This document shows, piece by piece, positions 6,029-12,722 of a stretch of 14,398 nt of DNA. The first letter of the stretch is position 1. Every line of letters starts with the position of its first letter. The position numbers and the translations under genes are program-made. This DNA is from Ruminococcaceae bacterium UBA1865 (lineage in GTDB: Bacteria > Bacillota > Clostridia > Oscillospirales > Acutalibacteraceae). The stretch lies in NCBI GenBank assembly GCA_002338255.1, contig DDHX01000064.1, forward strand, positions 50,324 through 64,721. The letters run 5' to 3'. The notes below the pieces were generated by a model. That model was not told where the DNA came from, ran no database searches, and was given only the letters and a program-made list of their open reading frames with translations.

Positions 6029-8060
6029 AGGAGGATTCCATACCGTCGAACAGCTGCTTTACTTCGGCGCGCAGACCGCGATGTTCGTCTGACTCCAACT
6101 CATAATCTTCATTCAAAATTCCGCGAGCAATCTCCTGTGCCTGCTTTAGAACGCTCATATCATGCAGCATATCGGCAATTTTAAGATCGGGAAGCCCATG
6201 CTGCCTTTGTCCGAAGAAATCACCCGGCCCGCGAAGTTTCAAATCCTGATCGGCAATCTGAAAGCCGTCGCTTGTTGCACACATTGCCTTTAAGCGCGTC
6301 ACCGCTTCCTCATTTTGTGCGTCGGATATCAGGATGCAGGTGGATTTATCCTTACCGCGTCCCACGCGTCCCCTCAGCTGGTGAAGCTGGGAAAGGCCGT
6401 AACGTTCGGCGTTTTCAATCATCATAATAACCGCGTTTGGAACATCCACGCCAACCTCAACCACAGTGGTAGAAACCAGTACGGAAAGTCGGCCTTGTGA
6501 AAATTCGGCCATGACGGCCTCCTTTTCCTTCGGCTTCATCCTGCCGTGCAGCATCCCGACGGGGTAGCCAATCAGCCACTCATCCCTGACCTGCTCCGCG
6601 TATTGAACAACGCTCGCCATATCGTTCTGGCCCTCGTCAATCATGGGGCAGATGATGTAGCACTGGCGGCCTGCGTCAATATGCTTTTTAATAAAGCGAA
6701 ATGCTCTCTGCCGCTTTTCACTCGTAATGGCATAAGTGTCGATTTTTTGCCGGCCGGGCGGAAGCTCATCAAGGACGGAAATATCGAGATCACCGTAAAT
6801 CATCAGCGCGAGTGTGCGCGGAATGGGTGTTGCGCTCATAACAAGCATGTGCGGATGATCGCCCTTGGAGGCAAGCGCAGCGCGCTGCGCAACACCGAAC
6901 CGGTGCTGTTCGTCCGTAATGATCAGCCCCAACCGTTGAAAGGAAACGCCCTCAGACAAAAGCGCGTGAGTGCCGATGATCAGCTGTACCTCTCCGGATT
7001 GCAGCGCGCCCAAAACTTCACGCTTCTTTGCCGCCGTCATGGAGCCGGTCAGCAGTGCAACCTGTATTCCTGCCGCGGACAGCAGCTCTTTAAGGGATGC
7101 GTAATGCTGCTGTGCTAAAATTTCAGTAGGCGCCATCAGCGCAGCCTGCATTCCGCATTTCACTGCGCAAAAGCAAAGTGCCGCTGCGACCGCGGTTTTA
7201 CCGGAGCCGACGTCACCCTGAATCAAACGATTCATTGGGTATCCGCTCATCATATCAACAAGCGCCTCGTTTACCGCTCTTCTCTGCGCTCCTGTGGGCT
7301 CAAATGGCAGCAAAGGATAAAACTGGGAAGAGTAATCACTTATAAGTTTCAAATGGCTTACAGTGCGACTGCGGCCCTTTAAACGAAGCAGACCTAACTG
7401 AAGAACCAATAACTCCTCAAAGATAAGCCGCTTGCGGGCAATGTCCAGGCTTTCCATGCTGTCGGGAAGATGAATATTTTTTAGTGCAAAGTGCAGATGG
7501 CACATTTCGTACTCCAAACGGATTTTTTCGGGAATGGGGTCACGCATTGCATCGGGCAGCAATTCTAATGCGCTTTTTACTGCATTTTCAATCATTTTGC
7601 TGGAAAGCCCCTGCGTTTGCCGGTAAATTGGTCGAACGGCGGGACAGACAGCGGCACGGGTGAATTCTGGCGCGCTCATTTCACGCTTTAAGAAATTGGC
7701 GTTCATTTTTCCATAGAAAATGTATTCTTCGTTCTCTTTTAATAAGGTCATGATGTATGGATTATTGAAGTAAGTAAGGATCATGTCGCTGGCACCATCG
7801 GTTACTTTTACCGTGTAAATGGTCATGCCGCCGCGAATCCGTGTCTCCTTCGGCCGTTCAAGAACCGAAGCGCGGACGGCGCATGGTTCATTCAGCGGTG
7901 CGGTTAGAATGGAGTAGGGGTGACTCAAATCCTCATAAGCACGAGGGTACAAGCGCAGCAAAGCGCCGACGGTCGGCGATCCAAGCTTGATAAACAGCTT
8001 GGATCGCTTCTCGCCGACGCCTTTTAAACTTTGAATTTTCTTTTCAAATAAAGAACTCAT
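6027..8060 (-). CDS. recG: ATP-dependent DNA helicase RecG
   Basis: RecG is a superfamily 2 translocase that remodels stalled replication forks and branched recombination intermediates. The 677 residues fit the family. An N-terminal wedge/OB domain (about 60-160) is followed by the helicase core: Walker A GDVGSGKT at 282-289, DEQHRFG (the RecG DEAH-box variant) at 383-389, SATPIPRTL at about 409-417, and QLRGRVGRG in the second RecA-like lobe. I chose ATG 8060 because AGGTG lies five bases upstream. An in-frame GTG at 8066 overlaps that same ribosome site and is less likely. It is last in a - strand run after fakA. Confidence 0.96.
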   Translation of the reverse strand: MSSLFEKKIQSLKGVGEKRSKLFIKLGSPTVGALLRLYPRAYEDLSHPYSILTAPLNEPCAVRASVLERPKETRIRGGMTIYTVKVTDGASDMILTYFNNPYIMTLLKENEEYIFYGKMNANFLKREMSAPEFTRAAVCPAVRPIYRQTQGLSSKMIENAVKSALELLPDAMRDPIPEKIRLEYEMCHLHFALKNIHLPDSMESLDIARKRLIFEELLVLQLGLLRLKGRSRTVSHLKLISDYSSQFYPLLPFEPTGAQRRAVNEALVDMMSGYPMNRLIQGDVGSGKTAVAAALCFCAVKCGMQAALMAPTEILAQQHYASLKELLSAAGIQVALLTGSMTAAKKREVLGALQSGEVQLIIGTHALLSEGVSFQRLGLIITDEQHRFGVAQRAALASKGDHPHMLVMSATPIPRTLALMIYGDLDISVLDELPPGRQKIDTYAITSEKRQRAFRFIKKHIDAGRQCYIICPMIDEGQNDMASVVQYAEQVRDEWLIGYPVGMLHGRMKPKEKEAVMAEFSQGRLSVLVSTTVVEVGVDVPNAVIMMIENAERYGLSQLHQLRGRVGRGKDKSTCILISDAQNEEAVTRLKAMCATSDGFQIADQDLKLRGPGDFFGQRQHGLPDLKIADMLHDMSVLKQAQEIARGILNEDYELESDEHRGLRAEVKQLFDGMESS

Positions 8061-8131
8061 GCTCACACCTGCACATTTCTATTTTTACGCATCCTGCTGA
8101 TTTTGCGGAAAGATAGAACAGTGGGCGGCCA

Positions 8132-9796
8132 TTATTCTACGGAGATAATGAAATAATATACCGGCTGTCCGCCATTGACAAGGGTTACTTCGATATCGCC
8201 GCCAATTTTGCTTTTGATGCGGTTATACGCGTCGTTTGCTTGCTCCTCGGTAACATCAGCACCATAAATAAGGGTAATGAATGAGGTGCTGCGGTTTACC
8301 ATAGAGCGGGTCAGTTTACTGCAGGTATGCACAATATCTTTTTCAATTAATTCCATTTTGCCGTTGTTCAAACCTAAGATATCACCCGCTTTAATCTTGT
8401 GTCCGCCAAACTCGGAATCGCGTGCGGCAAAGGTCACAGAACCGGTTGATACACCATTTGTGGCTTCCATCATGCCAATTGCATTTTCTTCGACGGATGC
8501 ATCCGGGTCATATGCGAGCATTGCGGAAAGACCCTGTGGAATTGTGCGGGTCGGCAGTACAATCACCTTGCGGTCGCTGACAAGCGGAATCGTCTGCTCG
8601 GCGGCCATGATAATATTTTTATTATTCGGCAGGATAAGTACAGTCTTTGCAGGCGTTGCCAAAACTGCCGCTAAAATATCGTTTGTGCTCGGGTTCATTG
8701 TTTGTCCGCCGCTAACCACATGTGTGCAGCCTAAGTCGGTAAACAGGGTTTTCAGCCCGTCGCCCGCGGCAACTGCAACAAACCCTATTTCTTCAACGGG
8801 GTCAGCGGGAGCTAAAGGGGAGGCCGCCTTTGCTTTGGCTTCTTCGTTTGCCTCGGCAGCTTTTCGGTGCTGTTCTTTCATGTTTTCAATCTTAACAGTC
8901 AGCAATGAACCAAAGGTCAAAGCTTCCTGTAGCGCGTCGCCGGGGTTTTCAGTGTGAACGTGAACCTTAATGATTTCCTCATCATCAACGACCACAACAC
9001 AATCACCGATTGTTTCGAGGAAAGTACGCAGTTCCTGCGGATCTTTTTCACATTCCTCATCGCGTCCAACAATGAACTCGGTGCAATAGGTGAAATTGAT
9101 GATCTGGTCAAATTCCGCAGCAGCATTTCTGAAAAATTCGCTTTCCGAAGTTTTTTCTGCCGGTGATTCAACATCATTTGCAATCATAATGTTATCTTTA
9201 AATACGCTCAGCATACCATCAAAAATATAGCACAGACCCTTGCCACCCGCATCCACGACACCTGCTTTTTTCAGTACGGGAAGCAGCTCCGGGGTTTCCT
9301 CCAAAGCTTCAGCGGCTCCTTTGCAAATAGCGCTCCACACATAAACGGCATCGTCGTCAATTTCAGCGGCTGCCATTCCTTTTTCATAGGCTACGCGGGA
9401 AACGGTTAAAATTGTCCCCTCGGTGGGCTTCATAACAGCCTTGTATGCGGATTCCACGCCAACGCCCAGCGCACTGGCCAAGTCAGCACCGCCGACTTCG
9501 TCCATGCCCTCAATGCCCTTGGAAAAGCCGCGGAACAAAAGGGAAAGAATAACTCCGGAGTTTCCTCTCGCGCCGCGCAGCAGCGCAGAAGCGGCAATGT
9601 GAGCGACCTCGCCTGCTTTGTCGTTTTGCCTATTTTCCAATTCACGTGCAGCAGAACCCATGGTCATTGACATATTGGTTCCTGTGTCGCCGTCCGGAAC
9701 AGGAAAAATGTTCAGTTCGTCAACAGATGTTTTGTGTTTTAAAATATTGTTAGCACCTGAAATCATCGCGTTTTTCAGGCCATTTCCATTAATCAC
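8132..9796 (-). CDS. fakA: Fatty acid kinase subunit FakA (DAK2 domain protein, YloV family)
   Basis: FakA phosphorylates fatty acids carried by a FakB (DegV-type) partner, feeding exogenous fatty acids to phospholipid synthesis. The 554 residues show an N-terminal DAK2-type kinase domain with NIFPVPDGDTGTN (Asp35, Asp37) and GARGNSG (75-81). A middle domain carries Cys238, His289 and His291, which correspond by pattern to the zinc ligands reported for S. aureus FakA. The C-terminal domain has SGGQTMNPS (362-370). An Ala/Glu/Lys-rich linker at about 310-333 joins the last two. The start is GTG at 9796 with GAGGGAG upstream. No FakB gene and no asp23-like gene is adjacent, although asp23-fakA-recG is common in Firmicutes. 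Confidence 0.93.
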   Translation of the reverse strand: MINGNGLKNAMISGANNILKHKTSVDELNIFPVPDGDTGTNMSMTMGSAARELENRQNDKAGEVAHIAASALLRGARGNSGVILSLLFRGFSKGIEGMDEVGGADLASALGVGVESAYKAVMKPTEGTILTVSRVAYEKGMAAAEIDDDAVYVWSAICKGAAEALEETPELLPVLKKAGVVDAGGKGLCYIFDGMLSVFKDNIMIANDVESPAEKTSESEFFRNAAAEFDQIINFTYCTEFIVGRDEECEKDPQELRTFLETIGDCVVVVDDEEIIKVHVHTENPGDALQEALTFGSLLTVKIENMKEQHRKAAEANEEAKAKAASPLAPADPVEEIGFVAVAAGDGLKTLFTDLGCTHVVSGGQTMNPSTNDILAAVLATPAKTVLILPNNKNIIMAAEQTIPLVSDRKVIVLPTRTIPQGLSAMLAYDPDASVEENAIGMMEATNGVSTGSVTFAARDSEFGGHKIKAGDILGLNNGKMELIEKDIVHTCSKLTRSMVNRSTSFITLIYGADVTEEQANDAYNRIKSKIGGDIEVTLVNGGQPVYYFIISVE

Positions 9797-9871
9797 TTGT
9801 CAGCACTCCCTCGATTCAAACATTAGGCATACCCAAAATTTACCGTTTCATTGTATAATTTACATTTTATA

Positions 9872-9900
9872 ATTATAACATATAGTGATGGCAGTTTCAA
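9872..9900 (-). promoter_or_regulatory. Promoter for fakA-recG
   Basis: On the - strand, TTGAAA (9900-9895) and a perfect TATAAT (9877-9872) are separated by 17 bases, with TGT just before the -10. It is one of the best promoters in the window. Transcription would start near 9865, about 70 bases before the fakA GTG. Confidence 0.8.
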
Positions 9901-9992
9901 TCTCCAAATTATCTATAAAATTTAATGCGAAAAAACTGCTTTACCATAAACACAAAATCATCGTCTGCTACATCAATAAAAATACGGACACT

Positions 9993-10023
9993 AAAAAATA
10001 TCCTCACGAAGACGTGAGGATAT
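9993..10023 (-). terminator. Terminator after spoVS
   Basis: ATATCCTCACG and CGTGAGGATAT (9998-10008 with 10013-10023) form a perfect 11-pair stem with a four-base loop. On the - strand it is followed by a run of T (9998-9993). It separates spoVS from the fakA promoter. Confidence 0.88.
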
Positions 10024-10038
10024 TGGTAGAAGCAAATA

Positions 10039-10299
10039 TCATCTTGGTTCAACAATGAGTTTGATTGCCGTGCGTTCCTCTCCTTCAATCGTTACGGTAG
10101 CAAACGCCGGAATACAAATCACATCCATACCCCCCGGTGCGAGGTATCCGCGTGCAATCGCGACAGCCTTGATAGCCTGATTGGCAGCACCGGCGCCGAC
10201 AGCCTGCAACTCAACAGACCCTGCTTCCCGAATCACTCCTGCGACTGCGCCTGCAACTGAATTAGGCGCTGACTTTGACGATACTTTTAATATTTCCAT
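10039..10299 (-). CDS. spoVS: Stage V sporulation protein S
   Basis: SpoVS is a small Alba-like protein needed for late sporulation steps in B. subtilis; its biochemical role is unsettled. The product MEILKVSSKSAPNSVAGA...GEERTAIKLIVEPR matches the family closely over all 86 residues. I chose ATG 10299. GGAGG (10310-10306) lies six bases before it, while the upstream in-frame ATG at 10305 abuts the site with no spacing and would add two residues. It follows ymdB, as in Bacillus. It indicates a spore-forming lineage, although SpoVS homologues also occur in some non-sporulating bacteria. Confidence 0.96.
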   Translation of the reverse strand: MEILKVSSKSAPNSVAGAVAGVIREAGSVELQAVGAGAANQAIKAVAIARGYLAPGGMDVICIPAFATVTIEGEERTAIKLIVEPR

Positions 10300-10334
10300 A
10301 GGCATCCTCCAGACTATAGCAAAATTACAGTATC

Positions 10335-10363
10335 ATCATAAAACGAAATACAAAGATTTGCAA
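10335..10363 (-). promoter_or_regulatory. Promoter for spoVS
   Basis: On the - strand, TTGCAA (10363-10358) and TATGAT (10340-10335) are 17 bases apart. This is a good sigma-A-type match. I saw no sigma-H-like sequence, although spoVS of B. subtilis is known to be under sigma-H. Confidence 0.7.
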
Positions 10364-10391
10364 GTATTATTTACCAAAAACATTTAATTTA

Positions 10392-10408
10392 TTACAATTA
10401 AATTGTAA
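10392..10408. repeat. Perfect 17-bp palindrome upstream of the spoVS promoter
   Basis: TTACAATT, A, AATTGTAA forms a perfect 8+1+8 inverted repeat. It lies between the ymdB stop and the spoVS promoter, its centre about 37 bases upstream of the -35 hexamer. No T run follows on the - strand, so it is not a ymdB terminator. It could be an operator site, but the region is very AT-rich and chance is possible. Confidence 0.45.
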
Positions 10409-10426
10409 AAACAAACGAAATTTAAA

Positions 10427-11194
10427 TTATTGTATTTGGATTCGTTCCACTGAAGTCGTTTTTCCCGTTTTTTCATCAATGTGAAATAAAGCACAGTCCA
10501 TTTCGCAGTCGCCGTCGGATAGATCAAAGCGAACCGGCATTTTTGTTCTCATTTTTTCGATGACTATTTCTGGTTTAACGCCAAGCACAGAATGAATCGG
10601 CCCCGTCATGCCAAGGTCGGAAATGTAGCCGGTGCCGTCCGGCAGCACACAGTCGTCAGCGGTTTGCACATGGGTATGGGTTCCGAATACAGCAGAGACA
10701 CGTCCGTCCAAATAGTAACCGAAAGAGCGTTTTTCGCCTGTTGCCTCGGCGTGAAAATCAATGAGCGTAATTTTGGGCATCTCACTCGCAAGGATCCGAT
10801 CCGCGGCGTCAAACGGCGACTCGAGGCTTTCCATATACACCACGCCCATCAGGTTGATGACTCCGACCTGTATTCTGCCCATGTCCACAACGCAAAAGCC
10901 TTTGCCGGGCGCCGACGGCGGAAAATTAGCAGGGCGAAGCAGTGATTCACAGGAATCATACAATTCATAGCTTTCCCTGCGGCGAAAACTGTGGTTGCCG
11001 GTAGTAATGACATCCACGCCGCTGTCAAACAAAAATTGTGCGGAAACGGGGGTTAATCCATTTCCGTCGGCTGAATTTTCACCGTTGGCGATCACCATAT
11101 CAATGCCTTTTAATTTTTTTAGTTGGGGAAGATGCAAACGCAAAAAGCGGCAGCCGATGCTGCCGACCACGTCGCCGATGGCGAGAATGTTCAT
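10427..11194 (-). CDS. ymdB: YmdB family metallophosphoesterase (2',3'-cyclic nucleotide phosphodiesterase)
   Basis: In B. subtilis YmdB hydrolyses 2',3'-cyclic nucleotides and is needed for the switch between motility and biofilm states. The 255 residues carry all metal-binding motifs of the TIGR00282 family: Asp8 in GDVVGS, Glu39/Asn40 in ANGENSADG, Asn67/His68 in TGNHSF, His148 in IDFHAE, and His173/His175 in GTHTHVQT. Length is normal. The start ATG at 11194 has only a poor Shine-Dalgarno (GGCAGG). The order ymdB-spoVS is conserved with Bacillus; rny, often upstream, is absent. Confident in family; the substrate is inferred from homologues. Confidence 0.93.
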   Translation of the reverse strand: MNILAIGDVVGSIGCRFLRLHLPQLKKLKGIDMVIANGENSADGNGLTPVSAQFLFDSGVDVITTGNHSFRRRESYELYDSCESLLRPANFPPSAPGKGFCVVDMGRIQVGVINLMGVVYMESLESPFDAADRILASEMPKITLIDFHAEATGEKRSFGYYLDGRVSAVFGTHTHVQTADDCVLPDGTGYISDLGMTGPIHSVLGVKPEIVIEKMRTKMPVRFDLSDGDCEMDCALFHIDEKTGKTTSVERIQIQ

Positions 11195-11246
11195 ACTGAT
11201 AGCCTGCCTTCAATCATTAATATTATTAGCAAAAACAAATATAAAT

Positions 11247-11275
11247 ATTGTAACAGTTTCTCATTCACATGTAAA
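11247..11275 (-). promoter_or_regulatory. Promoter for ymdB
   Basis: On the - strand, TTTACA (11275-11270) and TACAAT (11252-11247) are 17 bases apart, with TGT before the -10. Transcription would start about 45 bases before the ymdB ATG. Confidence 0.7.
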
Positions 11276-11404
11276 TCTATAATGCATAAATTATGCTGAT
11301 ATAAAAAATTCGGTAAAATTATTGTTTGTTTTCACAATTAAATTTTAGTAGACTCCAATTTTTTGCATTAATATCATAAATAATAATAAATCATGAACAA
11401 ATTG

Positions 11405-11432
11405 TTGACTTTATAATAATTTAGAGTATGAT
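11405..11432 (+). promoter_or_regulatory. Promoter for the P-II/amt locus
   Basis: TTGACT (11405-11410) and TATGAT (11427-11432) are 16 bases apart. The transcript would start near 11439, only a few bases before the attenuator hairpin at 11446. Confidence 0.65.
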
Positions 11433-11445
11433 AAAAGTAAGAAAC

Positions 11446-11483
11446 AAAGGCGTTCCGTAATCATCGGAGTGCCTTTATTTTTA
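11446..11483 (+). terminator. Leader terminator upstream of glnK1
   Basis: AAAGGCGTTCCG (11446-11457) pairs with CGGAGTGCCTTT (11465-11476) over 12 pairs, including two G-T wobbles, around a seven-base loop. ATTTTTAATT follows. It lies between the predicted promoter and the glnK1 ribosome site, so it must be read through for expression. AAAGGC on its 5' arm can instead be the loop of a small upstream hairpin (AAC/GTT). Confidence 0.75.
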
Positions 11484-11509
11484 ATTATAATTTTAAGGAG
11501 GATGAGGTT

Positions 11510-11848
11510 ACGAAAAAAGTTGAAATGATTATCAGGCCGGAAAAACTTGAGGATGTTAAAGAAACCCTCAACCAATTGGGTATTTTGGGCATGACGGTTA
11601 CCATGACCTCCGGTTGCGGCCAACAAAAAGGCAGAAAAAATGTGTACCGGGGAACAGAATACAGCATTAACCTTCTCCCTAAAATTAAAATTGAGACAGT
11701 GGTGCATGACTCAGCGGTGACCGGACTGATAGAAGCGGTTACTAAAAAAATACAGACCGGCGAGGTCGGTGACGGAAAGATATTTGTGTACAATGTGGAG
11801 CAAGCCGTAAAAATCAGAACCGGTGAAAGCGGAGACGACGCAATCTGA
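11510..11848 (+). CDS. glnK: P-II family nitrogen regulatory protein, first copy (ACG start proposed)
   Basis: P-II proteins sense ATP/ADP and 2-oxoglutarate as trimers and bind partners, above all AmtB, through the T-loop. With codon 11510 as residue 1, the protein has 112 residues and keeps E. coli GlnB/GlnK numbering: Gln39, Lys40, Tyr46, Tyr51, then LLPKIKIETV and the end KIRTGESGDDAI. That codon is ACG. AAGGAGG (11495-11501) lies eight bases upstream, and the paralogue has GTG at the same place. The first conventional start is ATG 11525, which lacks a nearby ribosome site and removes five residues of the first beta-strand. If ACG is not used, the coding region is 11525-11848. Its product should control the Amt transporter encoded downstream. 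Confidence 0.88.
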   Translation, partial: TKKVEMIIRPEKLEDVKETLNQLGILGMTVTMTSGCGQQKGRKNVYRGTEYSINLLPKIKIETVVHDSAVTGLIEAVTKKIQTGEVGDGKIFVYNVEQAVKIRTGESGDDAI

Positions 11849-11869
11849 CCCAAAGATTTTATAAATCTG

Positions 11870-11898
11870 TTCAAATCAGGGAACTTGTTGAATATTAT
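11870..11898 (+). promoter_or_regulatory. Possible second promoter, upstream of glnK2
   Basis: TTCAAA (11870-11875) and TATTAT (11893-11898) are 17 bases apart. The -10 lies ten bases before the next AAAGGCG hairpin, repeating the layout upstream of glnK1. The -35 matches only four of six consensus bases. Confidence 0.4.
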
Positions 11899-11908
11899 AT
11901 AGCATGGC

Positions 11909-11951
11909 AAAGGCGCCAGTATTCGTTTTACACGGATGCTGCGCCTTTTTT
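11909..11951 (+). terminator. Terminator between glnK1 and glnK2, first of two
   Basis: The stem runs from 11909-11925 to 11933-11948, with one bulged base and two G-T pairs, and ends in six T (11946-11951). Its 5' arm starts AAAGGCG, like the leader terminator at 11446. It may end the glnK1 transcript, attenuate a promoter at 11870-11898, or both. AAAGGC can alternatively be the loop of TGGC/GCCA (11905-11908 with 11915-11918). Confidence 0.8.
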
Positions 11952-11993
11952 ATTTGCATAATTTCATAATTCAAAGTGCAGAGGCGGGCAATG

Positions 11994-12029
11994 ATGTCGG
12001 TTTCGATTTATTCGAAACCGACATTTTTT
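11994..12029 (+). terminator. Terminator just upstream of glnK2, second of two
   Basis: ATGTCGGTTTCGA (11994-12006) and TCGAAACCGACAT (12012-12024) form a perfect 13-pair stem with a five-base loop and six T (12024-12029). It ends 29 bases before the glnK2 start codon. No clear promoter lies between it and glnK2, so glnK2 and amt expression appears to need readthrough. Confidence 0.85.
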
Positions 12030-12058
12030 ATAATACGACAAATAAGGAGATGGGTACA

Positions 12059-12397
12059 GTGAAAAAAGTAGAGTTGATCATCAGGCCTGAAAAGCTTGAG
12101 GAAGTCAAGGAGATCTTCAACGAATTGAAAATTTATGGAATGACGGTTGCAATGGTGTCCGGATGCGGACACCAGAAAGGCAGGAGAGAGGTTTACAGAG
12201 GGACTGAATACAGTTTAAATCTTCTTCCAAAAGTGAAGATCGAAACTGTGGTGCATGATTCTGTGGTGAGCGAATTAATTGCCCAAATAACAGAGAAAAT
12301 TAAAACTGGAAAAGTCGGCGACGGTAAGATATTCGTTTACAATGTGGAAGAGTCAATTAAAATAAGAACGGGTGAGAGTGGTGACGATGCAATCTAA
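12059..12397 (+). CDS. glnK: P-II family nitrogen regulatory protein, second copy
   Basis: A second 112-residue P-II protein, about three quarters identical to the first by eye. Gln39, Lys40, Tyr46 and Tyr51 of the T-loop and the C-terminal KIRTGESGDDAI are kept. T-loop differences are Gln38 to His, Lys43 to Arg and Asn44 to Glu. The start is GTG 12059, nine bases after AAGGAG (12044-12049). An in-frame ATG at 12050 abuts that ribosome site and would add three residues. Two copies may bind different partners or form mixed trimers; this is inference. Its 3' end overlaps the next gene by 11 bases. Confidence 0.93.
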   Translation: MKKVELIIRPEKLEEVKEIFNELKIYGMTVAMVSGCGHQKGRREVYRGTEYSLNLLPKVKIETVVHDSVVSELIAQITEKIKTGKVGDGKIFVYNVEESIKIRTGESGDDAI

Positions 12398-12692
12398 AGG
12401 CACGAATTTTCCTGTAGATTCCAAGAAAAAGGCGATTATTGCAATCCTGTTTACTGTTGCCGGAGCCATTTGTGTTTCCGGAATGTTTTTCTCAATCTAT
12501 AGTTATGTTAACAATATCAGCTTTCTAATAATAAACACACAGGTTCCCGGATTAATTGTCGGAGCGGCTGTTTTGTATTTGGGAGTTCGGTATTTTATAT
12601 CGCTGATAAAGTTGAAAAATGAACTTTATCAACCCACTTCCAGATTTTCATGGAATAATTTCAAGAAAAACAAGAATGCCAAAAACAGCTAA
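12387..12692 (+). CDS. Small two-helix membrane protein of unknown function
   Basis: I do not recognise this 101-residue protein. A basic, polar N-terminus (about 1-15, ending DSKKK) is followed by one hydrophobic helix (about 16-40) and a second (about 46-74, with a Pro-Gly near its middle). The C-terminal tail is polar and strongly basic (KLKNELYQP...KKNKNAKNS). ATG 12387 overlaps the last 11 bases of glnK2 in another frame, with no clear ribosome site of its own, which suggests translational coupling. An in-frame GTG at 12372 is an alternative. amt starts 30 bases downstream. The position between P-II and Amt points to a role in ammonium uptake, but nothing in the sequence proves one. Confidence 0.75.
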   Translation: MQSKGTNFPVDSKKKAIIAILFTVAGAICVSGMFFSIYSYVNNISFLIINTQVPGLIVGAAVLYLGVRYFISLIKLKNELYQPTSRFSWNNFKKNKNAKNS

Positions 12693-12722
12693 TTACTATA
12701 ATATTTTGATTGGGGTATTGGT

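Larger units (their letters stand above)
11195..11509. other. Divergent intergenic region between ymdB and glnK1
   Basis: This AT-rich spacer holds the ymdB promoter on one strand and the glnK1 promoter plus attenuator on the other. It also holds a perfect 6+1+6 palindrome, GCATAA-A-TTATGC (11284-11296), about ten bases upstream of the ymdB -35. Between about 11300 and 11400 I see no gene and no further clear signal. Confidence 0.6.

Noticed and set aside
6315..7118. Open frames on the + strand within recG, up to 190 codons
   Set aside because: They are antisense to a clear helicase gene, have no family motifs and no ribosome sites.
8085..8132. Fifteen-residue ORF whose ATG overlaps the fakA stop (TAATG), before recG on the - strand
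   Set aside because: Too short, no recognisable sequence and no independent support; such overlaps arise by chance.
9903..9932. CTCCAAATTATCTATA stretch resembling the palindromic repeat
   Set aside because: Only the first few bases and the AT-rich character agree with the two clear copies. The closing arm is missing and the match needs gaps.
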